Source of the DNA: Edolisoma coerulescens
Lineage: Eukaryota > Chordata > Aves > Passeriformes > Campephagidae
NCBI GenBank assembly: GCA_013397115.1
Contig: VWZW01007084.1
Location: 31,840-95,839, forward strand
Length of the DNA stretch: 64,000 nucleotides
Reading direction: 5' to 3'
The notes under the pieces were generated by a model. The model was not told the DNA's origin. It searched no databases and worked only from the letters and a program-made list of their open reading frames with translations. Below, piece after piece: positions 1 through 11,858 of this stretch. The translations under genes were made by a program, and so were the position numbers. The number at the start of each line of letters is the position of its first letter. Within the stretch, counting starts at the first letter, position 1.

Positions 1-938
1 TTCCAGTAACAAATCCTGGACTTTGTCAGAGTTTCATTTTGCCCAAGGAAGCACACATATTATTCCTGGAGGTAGTTAAGCTATCTCTGCCTGTAAAGAC
101 ACACACACAAAACACCACCTCAGTGTTCTCCAACACAGCTCCTGTCTGCTCTGCCCGCTGTCCCTCAGCATAGTCCTAGGCAAGCTCCAGATTTTCCTAA
201 ATTTTCCATTTTCTCTGCCAGAGCCCACAAAAGGAGCGGCGTGAGAGAACACACACCCATAACTCATCACCTCAGCTCCCAGCCTGTGATACAATCACTG
301 ATCCACCTTTGGCCATGAACACAAGCTCTCTGTAGCCAGGCCAGGGTCCAGAGGAGACAGCCACAGAGCTGCTGAAGTCCTTGGACACTCCCCTGCCACG
401 TCTCAGACAACCAGCGGTGACACACACTCTTCACATGGGTCAGGCATGCAGTCTCCCTGCAGAAGGCTGAGCCATAGCACTGCTCTTAGGTTAACCTTTG
501 CCAGCTCAGTGTTGGGCTCTTAGGAAAACGAAACTAGAGGGCATTTTTGGCAAGTCGGAGAAGGTCAGCGGAAAGGGAGAAAAAGCTGCCACACAACAGC
601 CCTAGTGAGGAACAGCATTGCACTCTTTGTCCAAGTTTCTGATTTTATCAGATTATGCCACAGTGTTAACACTGTTTATGGCCCTATTTTGTGACTGTGA
701 ATCACCCACTCCCAGAGACTCTTCCTCCACCCCGGATTATAAATAGCACCATATACAGAACGGAGCCTGTGAAGCAAAGGAGACTTGCTGAAACAAAATA
801 ACGTATATTGAACTGACAAAAATCTTTCAAAAGCCTTTCTCATTTATTTATAGTGCTGGCTAGACAGGCAGATTCCCACATTTCCTAAACCCTATAGGTC
901 ACTATATCCATTGCTCATTCACAAACAATTCTGCTAAT

Positions 939-955
939 AAAAAAAAAAAAAAAAA
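939..955 (+). repeat. Poly-A run
   Basis: Seventeen consecutive A residues preceded by CTAAT, so the run begins inside an AATAAA-like hexamer. It could be the tail of an unrecognised retroposed sequence on the plus strand or a simple mononucleotide repeat. No recognisable retroposon body was seen upstream. Confidence 0.9.
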
Positions 956-2484
956 GCCCTCTGGTTATAACTGAACTTACTCCCCAGCACACTGCTTCTT
1001 GGCACATGCCTTTTGAAAAGAGAGATTTTTAAATAAACAGCATTATGTATTTTTCCTATTTGAAGGCAACATATGTCTAGACCATGATATGACAATATGA
1101 CATTATTTATGTATCTGGAGACATTCAGACATTGCAACCAACCTCTTAGTGCTCTATCAGTACACACAAGTAATTTTCTACCATGTCGTAGCAGACTGTG
1201 ACTTAAATTTCCATCAATTCTATTTTCATAGGAAAATACATCCTCAATAGCAAGCACAAAATCCATCACATGTTTTTTAATTCCCTCTTTTCTCCAGAAA
1301 TGACTTGCTTGCAGTGGGAAGTTCACAGCACTGTCATCCAGACAACAAAGCAGACAAAGAGATGTGTGACCAAAAGCTGTAGAGAACAGGCTCCTGGAGT
1401 CCAAACGCACATGGCACCTTGTTAAACCAAGACATAATGAGCTGTAGGCCTTACGAGCCAAACAAGCACAAGCCTGGGCATTAAAGAAACCCAAATTCCC
1501 CTCAAGCTGGAATGGATGGAAAACGAGCCGGCACGTTCTGCTTTGGCAAGGAAGACCTTCAGCATGCCTGCTGAACCCCACATAGCTCATCTCGTCCTTC
1601 CATCCCCACACTTGGTCGTATTTGCCACACGAGAGCTTCACACCAGAGGAGGATCTGGACTGGATAAATGTCAGCCTAGAAAGGGCCTGCTGAGCTCAGA
1701 CATCCACATCAAACCCACACTCGCAAATACACACCACTACAATGTCCCCGCCAGCTGCCAGACCCTTTTTACCAGGCAGACACACCAACAACAAGGATGC
1801 TGGGGCTGGAAGAAATCCTTGATTTTTCCTCCAGTTACAGAGATGTGGTTACACAAAATGCCTATGTAAAAGACATCCTGCCCAGAATCGATCAAACAGA
1901 AACGGAAGAGCTACTGAAACAATCCTGGCATGCCCTACTGATGAAATTCCTTGTAAGTGCCTAAGGTGAATCCATTCAAGTACTTCACTATTCGATTCAC
2001 CATTTTTCCCCCTGCCATTCATCACATGGTTATTTGTCAAGCTAATGGTTCCTTAATCAGTTGTAGAAGTTAAAACCTGATGTAGCAAGGTTCCTCTTTA
2101 AAACACCAAGGAGGAGTAAAACGAAGCACTCCAATGCATATTTCAGGAACAGTTAAATGTATTAATATTGTGGTTCTTTTTTATTTTGTAGACTCAACAA
2201 AAATCAACTGTTTATAATCTTAGCAAAAAAGGAAAATACTAGTGCCTGGAAAATATCACAGTAAGTCTGGACATCATTTAAGCCAAGTACATGTCTTCGT
2301 TTTTTTTTATTCTCCTACTGCTTATCTCAACACACAGTTCCTTTTCCTTTAGCCTGTTTCAAACAATACTTGATACTAAACAAACAAAACTAAATAGCAA
2401 AATAAATTATTTCTCACTAAAGGCTCATTTCTTCTCTCCTGTTCTACATTTACAAATATATACATGTGGGCATACACAGTCACA

Positions 2485-2531
2485 TAGAGAGAGAGAGTTA
2501 ATTTTATAAATATATATATACACACATATAT
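2485..2531. repeat. Mixed AG, TA and CA microsatellite
   Basis: A short (AG)n block is followed by an AT-rich linker, a (TA)n block and a short CACACA block. Low-complexity sequence. Confidence 0.85.
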
Positions 2532-3078
2532 TGAACTGGCTAATGCTACTTAGAGTATCCTATTATCTTATAGTTACACAAAAACTGACTAGTATTAAAA
2601 ATTACTTTTTGGCAGAAAGCAAAAACAAGAGTAGGGTCCTCTTCCAGTGACACAGCAGCACTGAAATTCAGAAGTCCAAGCTGTGTGCCATCACTTCACT
2701 GTTACTTCAGGCCCTCGTGCCTTTTTCTCCACATTTAAGAACTGAAGCTTTCCCAGGGGCTCAACACATTGATTTTCATCATCACTCTGAAATACTGACC
2801 AAAGGACCTACAGTAGCAGTATTTAACCCTCCATAAGCTCTTTCCACACAAAAAACGTGTCTGTAATAACAATCTTTGTTAACATGTCTGATCAACACAG
2901 AGGGAACTACGAGATCATGAAACAGCCTGTGGCGCAATAACAGTGATGGGGATCTCCCACCTAAGTTCTCATTTATGCACACAAAGGGGAAACAGGGAGG
3001 AAAAAGAAATTTAATTAGAGCTGACTGAAAAGTGAGGCATATGGTTCACAGGAATTTTTGCTTTCAGTTAAAACACCA

Positions 3079-3095
3079 TCCTCCTCCTCCTCCTC
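3079..3095. repeat. Short (CTC)n microsatellite
   Basis: About five tandem copies of a CCT/CTC trinucleotide, without interruption. Confidence 0.8.
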
Positions 3096-4909
3096 GGCAA
3101 GCTAAATAAATACAAATGAAACCAAACTACTCTGTGGCATGTAATTCCAAAATTGAGTAATAGCATGAAATCAAATCAGGGTGGAGGCTGCACCATAGAC
3201 CATGGGCAACTACAGTCTGAGTTCTGCAAAAAACCATCTTGTCACCACACTACACAGGCACTTATTCCTCCCCACCATCACTGCATTTAACTATCTGTTC
3301 CCCCCACCATTAGTAAAACCCATTCCACCTACATACCTCAAATTTGACTTGAGGTGTGGGCAGAAAAGGAAAGGGGGAGATAAGAAGTTGTAAAGAACAG
3401 GGCTGAATTTTAGCAGTAGACTTTTTAATACGGAAATCTTCTGAAGTTTCATATTGATAAAATGCTAAAATATGAAAATAGGCAGGTTTCTAAAATAATA
3501 TATTACAGGGAACTGTGTAAAAGACAGAACCATTAAGGATGGATTTTCAATCAAAATGACAAATTGCAATTATGTACATACAGAGAAGACTTAAGAAAAT
3601 GGGATATATTTGATTTAGAAACAAGTATGAGAAATGCTATGAGAAAGACCATCCACACTTGCATTAAGAAAACTCAGAATGGGTGGAGCTTTCACCCACT
3701 TTAAGTGACAGCTGCATTATCTGGCCCAGAGAAGGAAGAGTTTGGGAAAGAGAGTGGACTATGTCACAGCTCTGTTGGGGCCCACCTGCCCCTCTCAGGT
3801 GTGCTTGGAGATTTCACCAAAGCATCACCACCACAGTGTCTCTAACTGAGGATGCTCTCTCACACTGTGCATCCAACACTACAGAGCTTGGCTGGGGGTG
3901 AACATCTGCAGCAAGACAGGAGGCAGCAGGAGGAAGAGCTGTTCTGTGTGACAGGGAGGCAGGTGCTGATGCTCTGAAAACCAAGGCCAACTAGTCAAAT
4001 GAGGAATCTGAATGGCAATTCACAGGATGTAATGTGACATTACCCAGGGTTTCCTATCAGAAGATCCCTCTTCATAACTTACCCCAAGTGCTTCAGTTTA
4101 GAGGGAAAGTTTTAAGACTACGTGCCAGCATCTGCCTGTATATATTCACTTAATTATGAATGTTGCAACCAAAATGCTTCAAAACACTGAGAAAGGGGGA
4201 AACAGATTGCTGTGCCAATGCTAAAAACCCTAAAGACCTTTTTTCCTTATGGTCTGGCAAGAAACTGACTTTCCCTGACCCCTTTAATGCTCCCTTCACT
4301 AAGGGTGCCCTTGCTGTAGCTAGGAAAAGCTTACATATTACAGAAATACTTAGGATATCAAAATAAAAAGTCTTAATTGACTTTTGCCTATTGGAGCTTT
4401 TGCAGAACCTGGAGCAATGGGGGGGGAAAATGTTCTCACCTCAGCTTGAAAGCTGCTCAAAAAAATCAAAGAGGGGCAAACACACCTCTTAGCAAGGCTG
4501 TGTATGGGGAGCTGCACTGGGACACCCTCTATCTACATCCCAAAATGCATCCAGGCAAGCCGAAGTTTCTCCAGCAGCACCTTCTCATGAGGGGGCTGGC
4601 ACTGAGCAAAGACAGCCAAGCATGGCGAGCAGGAGCAGAGTGTGTCCTCTAGGCTCTGCCTCCATCCTTTGGAAAGGGGCAGATTAAAGTCAAATGGGCA
4701 GCTTTAATTCCGACACTTCCTAGGTTTTCAGAGATGGATTATGCAGTCATAAAAATGATCCCTAAATTCAGACTGTGTGTTTCCAGACATGCATGCTTAA
4801 AATAACACACATTTGGGCATTTCAGAACAGAGACTGCCTTCCCATGCATTTTCACATCAAGCAAGGTAGCTCTGCTCCCAGTCAAGGAGCTTTGAGCAAT
4901 ACCCTGAAG

Positions 4910-4958
4910 TGTGTGTATATATATATATATATATTTTATATATATATTTATATATATA
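4910..4958. repeat. (TA)n microsatellite
   Basis: GTGTG leads into alternating TA with a few T insertions. The tyrosine/isoleucine-rich open frames that cross it on both strands are products of the repeat and not genes. Confidence 0.95.
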
Positions 4959-5110
4959 AAAGCAAACAGTAACACCAGTCACATCCTCCTCTCAGTGATG
5001 GTCACCCTAGACTGGAGACTTTGCTGCTGTGTAGTGCAGCAGATGAAGCAGACAGGCTCACTCCTCTTAAGCTCTCAGATCATCACGAGTTGACCATCAG
5101 CAGACACTGA

Positions 5111-5124
5111 TCATCATCATCATC
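5111..5124. repeat. Short (TCA)n tract
   Basis: Just under five tandem TCA triplets. Minor simple repeat. Confidence 0.7.
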
Positions 5125-7911
5125 TCATTGCAAGCAGCACACAGCTGGTGACCTCATGTAACAAGAGCCTGCAAGTTCAACACTAGCTGTCCAGAAATGC
5201 CTTCCATCACTTTTAACCACTATCCAAATTAGAGGGGAGAGTGCCATGTTATCACAGCTGTCAAGCATGCAAAGGTCTGGGGGTGGCAGGTGCGTGTGAA
5301 TTTGGCCTCCCTCTCATTTCAGGAAGGGATGTCTCATCCCAAGAGGATCTAATTAAGAAAGAGGTGGACGGGTCCGTTTCATTTCAGAGGGAATAGGGTC
5401 CAGCTCTGTGTAATGAAACAGCACATACTTAGGCACTGCTTCAACAGCTGAGGCACGCTGTTCGCTGCAGCCTGCCTGAGCTATCTTGCTCCTCATGTGC
5501 ACTCTGTGTTTACTCATCATCCTCCCCCCAACAACCTACTTCCTTTTCTTCAGAAACTTTGCTTCTGGCTCCACAGAGATGGACAAGATGAAGGAGTGCT
5601 TACACCAAGCTCAAGTACCCTCTCATACACTTGTCCTCCTTAGCTGTACCTACACACAGTTCTTGTTTAGCTCTCTTTGCTGCATTAAAGCAGGGACAGG
5701 AACATCTCAGATTAAAGTCCTCCCAACACACACAAACCACAGACCAGTCACGGCCCTACAGGACACCCAGAAACAAACTGTAGGTTTTGTTGGTCAGAAA
5801 AAAGCAGCATTTGCTGTGCAAAGGCAACAAATGGCTTTGTTTCAGTTATGCCCAACACACACTGTCTGGGGCCAGAACAGCCTGATGGAAGCCATTTACA
5901 ACGCAGACATTTTACCAGCATACTGGTTTTTGCACCTTTTCAGTATAATGGTTGTTATCTTCAGCAGGATCTGCACATCCATGTGCCATCCCTTCAGAAA
6001 CTCAGAGGTCCTGTTTGCTCCCTAGCATCCTGATGCCTCTTGCTGTCCCACTTGCTGTGAGTAGCAGCTTCAGAACTGGGACTTGCTCCATGACACGCAT
6101 CCAGGGTGATATTCACTGTCCCACTAAATGCCTGCCAAGGTTTTGTGCGGCCTCACTCACACTCCTACTCCCTTTTCCCAAGCACTCGAGTGGTTTACCA
6201 CAGGCTGCCCTGTGTCTAGAGGTAAATGTCTATCTCACTACACAAGAACCCCTTCCCCATCTGTGCCTGAGGTAAGGAATGCCTTTCCTATCTACAAACC
6301 CACCAAGAATTAGCCAATTCACTTAGAGAAGAAAGAGACGAGACCCCACAACCCCGCTTTTGTCTGATTTATAACCCATTCATGACCAAAAAGGAACCCT
6401 GTATTCATAAATACAGGAAGTTGTATAAAGGAAGCTTTTTCCCCTGTGCAGCTCTCATTTTTGATGCAGTCTGTGAGCAGAAGTGAATCCTGGTGTAGAC
6501 AGGTGAGGTGGGGCACTGTGTTGACTTCCTATTTGCACCTGCTGACTGAGAAAGATTTCTTTTTTGAAGTCACTTGCAGAGATCCTAAGCCCACAAGGTT
6601 CCTCAGTAGTAGCCATGTACAAATGCAATGTCCCATGGCATTTACAACCTCCAGGTCACAAAACACGACCACTGCAAGAAAGGGGAGGAAAGTGCAAAAA
6701 ATACGAGGGGTAGCACGTGAGCAGCTCCCAAGTCCTCAAACAAATCTTGACACAACAACCGACTGAAAGTCCTAAAACTTCTCAGTCATTAACTTTATCT
6801 TCAAAATTCCAGCAGGATTTAATCAGCGCTATGTTTTATGCTGGAGCATGAAACAGCAAACGTCTGACTTCAGGAAAGCAAAAGTAAGAGGTCTTTGTTC
6901 AGAACGGAAGCTGAAGCTTGGCACTATCTTATCTCCCATCTTTTCCACACATTTCTACAGGAGGACACAGAATGTTCAGCTGACCAGTTCTCACTGCAAA
7001 ACTCAGATTAACATTCATGGAATGAATTTTGACAAAATCTGAAGACAATAGTGACAAATATCACATGTAGCAATGACTGAATAAATTTCCACATATGAGA
7101 TACCTATTTTCTCTTTCACCTTGCCTTTTTTCAATTACAAAAAAATCATTTACAAGAGAGAAGAAGCAACTCAGAGAGCCAATTTGCAGAAATAAGACTG
7201 CAGGAGACTCAATCCGCAGCAATAGGTTTTTTGCAGAGCTGGGCATTACAACTTATTGTTTTTCTTAGCTTGAAGAGAAGATGGAAAATAAATAAAAAAT
7301 AGCAACTGTGCCACGTGTTGTGAATAGCCCTAAACTTAGGGATAGCAAGAATTACTACACACACTGCTTAGAAACCATAAATGCACCGCACAGAATTCTG
7401 CATGCAGCATAACCTGTGGGGCACAGTGAAGATGATCAGAAATTACTTTCTGTCCAGCAGCAGCACTGCAAGCAGGCAATGGCTCTGCTAGGATGGAGCA
7501 GGGGCTGCTCTGTGTGAATCACCCAGTCATTAACTTAATGACTTAATAACTCCTGGATGGACAGCAGTCCCTTCCTCCAAGTCCAAAATGAAAACAGTGC
7601 AACCGAATGAAAAGGTTGATTTTTTTTTTTGTAGGCTGCTCAAACTTTCAGAAATTTAGAAGAGAACTATTTGCACCACTTAAAATGAAGTCCTAACCAA
7701 TTTCACGATAAAGAGAACTAGGCTCCATTATCAGTGCAGAGGGAAAAGCTTGCTCTGCAGTTAACAAATAGCAGCTCTGACCTTCTGCTCACTCCTCCTG
7801 CAGTGTTGTGCTTCACACACTGAACCAGGAAATAGTTGAACAGATACATGTAAAATGATGAAGACTGAGTCAGAAGACAATAGTTAAATAAATACCAGTT
7901 AAACCACATAC

Positions 7912-8036
7912 CGTAGATCTGTCTTGTAGGACTGGGAAATGAGTATCGCCTAAGGCTGTTCCAGATATTGCATCCACCTGCAAATATTTGCTGCTGGCTA
8001 AGCTCAGCACATGCACTCTCATCAGCAGCAGCAGGA
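7912..8036 (-). other. Weak candidate exon, minus strand
   Basis: Read on the minus strand, a strong donor (ACG then GTATGT) follows position 7912. Two frames are open across the segment; one contains ATG followed by RVHVLSLASSKYLQ. The upstream side has a pyrimidine-rich stretch (about 8050-8075) but the nearest AG is in GCGGAG, a poor acceptor context. The peptide in either frame resembles no family I know. It could be a noncoding exon or chance. The CpG island at 17.5 kb lies upstream in this orientation, which is suggestive only. Confidence 0.15.
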
Positions 8037-8641
8037 CTCCGCAAAATATTGCGGACAAGAAAGAAAGAGAAAGTTAGCTTAATTCAGAGTACAATACACT
8101 AATTATAGCCTTTAATCATCAAAAGCATATAATAGCTTGTTGGAAGACTTTTTTAGTTTGGGTGTTTGGTGGTTTTTTTAAAGCACATTATGAAGTTAGC
8201 TATGGATACAGCTCTTTTTTTCCAAGCATTTTAGGCCTTCAAATTCATGAATATAGAGGGCTGATTATTAGCTTCTTTAATGTGGCTATTTTACCACGAG
8301 TGCACAGCAGTCATCAGAAACAAGAGTGTCACAGAGGAAGCGGGCACACACAGTAAAAGCTCAGAAGCAATTACACTTTCATTACACAGTCTTAAATCCA
8401 CATCAAAAATACGTTAAGACATTTATATTTTAGATCAACTACCCTTCAACAATAGTGAAAAATCATTGGAGGAAAAGACAACAGGAAGATAAAAAGGCAC
8501 TAACATGGTGCTGGAGGACTTGGCCACTAAAGTCATGTCTTATGAAGAAACAGCTAAACACTTTATAACAACATTTCATCTGTAACTGTTAGGCTGGAAA
8601 AAAGGCCTGTCTCCAAATGGATTTGACACATAAAATAATCA

Positions 8642-8657
8642 TTTTTTTTTTTTTTTT
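8642..8657. repeat. Poly-T run
   Basis: Sixteen consecutive T residues. On the minus strand this is a poly-A run, but no retroposon body was recognised next to it. Confidence 0.9.
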
Positions 8658-11600
8658 CTTCTGTTAACTGGCTAGCTTTTTTCTCTGGAGCCATCTCCCT
8701 GAAATTTTAACATGTCCAAATGCAAGTCCTTGACAAGTTACAGACAAAGGAAAGTTTTCTCTCATTTAATAGGGACAAAGGAGTGTATGGTTGAGATTTG
8801 TCATATACATACAAATACCTGCATTGTTATGGAGACTACAGAACAAAGGCCAAACAGATCCACTTCCAGATCTTACAGCCTTGTCCTTTCCCATAATTAT
8901 GTCTTAAAATTGGATTTTTCAGTTAACACATTCACAATACCAATATCTGCCAGTGCTTTGCATGTGCTTAGGGATAGTTTCAATTATTTTAAAATGGATG
9001 TGGCAATACATTTATCCCTGATCACTCAAGTGAACATGTTCAATTCAATAGCACCAATAAAGTGAGGGGTTTTTTAGTTGCTTGTAAGAAGTCTTAAAAC
9101 TAGTACAAGGTTAATTAGAATAACTGTGAGTCTATCACTCACTTAAAAAAATGCAAAAAAAACTTTCACAAAAATTTTCCCTTTTTTCCTTTCATCTCAG
9201 AAATAGGATTTTGAACAGAAGAGAGATATTGAATTAAAACAAACAAACAAAAAACCAAAAGCTTTCATTCTGCAAATATTAATGCCACTCCTTTACCTCA
9301 CATAAGAGTATGCAGGTCTCCCTTCCTCGGCTGTGCGATACAAAATCTGTTGGAAACTCTGAGTTTAGAACACCAGGCCTGTGTCTGTGACATGCCCAGC
9401 GTGCCAACTAAAAGGGCCAATTCCTGACCTCAAAGCTGGGCTGCTCATTTCTCCCCGGTGCCCAGCTGCACGGAACTAGAGGTGAATTCCCCTGAAAGAG
9501 TTATGTAAACTGAACCAAAGATAATGAACTTCCCCAAAAAAAAGAACTTTTTTTTGTTGAAGATACACATTTACAAAGACTGTGGGAAGGAAACTGTGGC
9601 TATAATTCCCGCATTTCCCCTTTATAAAATAAAAAAGCATAAATCCATAGAAGGTGAAACCATCAAAGACCTCAGTTAACCACGCACAGCCTATTTAGCA
9701 AAAAAAAAAATCACATCAGAATTGACCAGAAGAAGGACATTTTTACTGGTATTGAACTTCAGGCCTAGTATTAGAAGAAGCAGCTGACTCTGCAAGAAGA
9801 TGAAAAGAACACTAGAATTTAGAAAGTATAATTCCTGTAGCAGGAAAGCCATGGACCCAATTCCGAACTTGGTTATAAATGAGCAATTATAAAACGTGCA
9901 GTGTTAAGACTTCAGAATTCCCATATCTGCCTCCATTAGAGAAAAGCAAATAAAGAAAACAGAATTTGATGATCTAAAAGGACCCTACCAATTTATTGCT
10001 GTCCATTTTATTTCCCCCTCGATTTGATGTATTTACAAGTATGTAAAATTCCTGCAGAATCAGAGACGGTGATCACATAAGGAAGAAAACCCTAAATTCC
10101 CTTATTAACACAATACAATTTAACATATGTAAATTTAATGCCAGCCACAGGCACCCATTCTTTTCCTTCACATTGTGTTTCATAAAAAGTCACATTTATT
10201 GTTTAAAGAGTACACTGAAACCATGGCACATCTATTATTGCACTAAAACCACCAGCAAGGCTGAGTCAATCTCTCTTGATGGTTCCACACTGCTACTTTC
10301 TGCTAACGTGCATTTCTTTCACCTGCATCCCAGAGAGAAACAGTGGAAGCCCCTTCTCTTTGTCAGCGAAAACCACATCTTGGTCTCTGAGAGGTCATCT
10401 ACCCCAAATCCCTGCCAGCACACAAAACTGGTTGCCTTTTCAACCCAGATGTCCTGGTGCTGGAAGCCTCATCCATTTCCACTCCAGCATCCACCATGCC
10501 CTTTCCACTTCAAAGCACAGAGGCCACCTTGCACAAAGTCAAGCAGCAGAGCAAGTTTTGACAAATAAAGACAAAGATGGGACTTTTCTTACTATGAATT
10601 CACACAATAATTAACAATTAACCTTTCCTTAAGCTGATACAGACTGCAGACAGATGAAGGTAACTTAAAATAAAGACTCACAATATTCCCTTTCTGTATT
10701 ATGAGACCTTCAGGAAAATTAAGTTCCAAGTTTCAAGGGGACAGTCTGGGAATCAGTAGTCTGAGCCACTTTGGGCATGAGGACACCCTGGTAAAGAAAG
10801 GCAGCAGAAAGAAGCAGCATCCATTTATCTACAGGGATTGTTGATCCTGCAGGCACAACAACTGCTACAGGGAGGCAGTAGGAAGCTTTCCCAGTCTGTA
10901 ATACCATGGTTGGTCCCATGCTTTGCTGCTTAAGTAGGCTGGCCTGCCCCAAAACTAAGCTCTGCTGCCCCATCCCTTGCAGCACCCTCCTGTCTTGTGA
11001 GTCAATGTGGCATCCTCTGCATGGCTCTCTCCTTACTTCGAGAAACAGTGCTGGTAGAAAACACAATTTCAAAGTGAGGACTCAAAAGCAGATACGTAGA
11101 AACAGACTTGCCAGCACTGACCTGTTCATGTGCGTATACAAGAAAATAAACGAGGAAGCTTATTAAAAGTGCTCTAATTTACCGGAATCCAAGTCCACAA
11201 GAGGAAATAAGGACAGAAAGCTCTGTCTAAGCTCCGCCACGATGGGGAATGCAGAAACAAAAGCCACCAGCATTCCTGTGCAGAAACACCCTCCAGAGCA
11301 ATCTACCATTGCAGAGACAAACCATCAGCAAGCAGAGCGAGATGTGTAACATCATAAACTGGACCAGGAGTCTTCTTGCAGGCATGCAGAGTTCCCTGTC
11401 TTACCACCCACCTACCAAGACATCCATGAATGATTCATTTTGACACACTCCATTAAAAAAAAAAATAAATCCTGCTGAACTAGCAGAAGCAGAGGCTTTT
11501 AAATATGCATTTAAAGCCATGCCAAGCTACAATCCCTCAATGACCAAGGACAGGCTGGGTTTCCACAGAGCTAGTCTGCACAAATAACCCTCTTTGGGGT

Positions 11601-11795
11601 GCACTCTCATGCAGGCTAGGTTCAGCCCAACTGCTTGCAAGCTGGTAGACACAAAAAAAAGCGCCCTATCAAAATAGTGCCAAAAGGAAGCAAGGAATTA
11701 ATCTGAGAATGCGCCTAATCACAGAGCCAGCTGTGTTGTAGATACAAATCTAACAGCCTAACAAGGGAAAGCTCCCAGGCACCCACATCACTCAC

Positions 11796-11858
11796 CTGGG
11801 CTTTGAGGGGAGAGAGGGCTCCAGCACCTTGGGGCTCAGAAGTGCTCAGAGACTGCAT
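11796..11858 (-). other. Candidate 63-base exon, minus strand
   Basis: On the minus strand the segment is bounded by a pyrimidine-rich stretch ending in GTAAGCAG (acceptor) and by CCCAG followed by GTGAGT, a near-perfect donor. It is exactly 21 codons, open in phase 0, and begins MQSLSTSEPQGAGALS. The peptide is short and serine/proline-rich and matches no family I recognise. The acceptor-like GTAAGCAG also overlaps a donor-like GTAAGC, which weakens the case. It may be an untranslated or long-noncoding exon, or chance. Confidence 0.2.

Larger units (their letters stand above)
1..7900. other. Noncoding stretch, no gene identified
   Basis: Unique, moderately AT-rich sequence with no recognisable protein family in any frame and no clear young transposon. 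It holds a 17-base A run (939-955), a mixed AG/TA/CA tract (2485-2531), a short CTC tract (3079-3095), a TA tract (4910-4958) and a TCA tract (5111-5124). An unusually long minus-strand open frame (934-1641) and a splice-bounded 69-base segment (2192-2260) are reported under findings. Reads as intron or intergenic DNA. Confidence 0.6.

Noticed and set aside
4739..5093. Overlapping Tyr/Ile-rich frames on both strands
   Set aside because: They are translations of the TA microsatellite.
5486..6025. 179-codon plus-strand open frame
   Set aside because: No recognisable domain, low-information composition and overlap with other open frames; a length like this is expected about once by chance in a window this size.
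8140..8160. TTGGAAGAC word resembling the miR-7 seed
   Set aside because: The following bases are a T run and no hairpin arm is visible.
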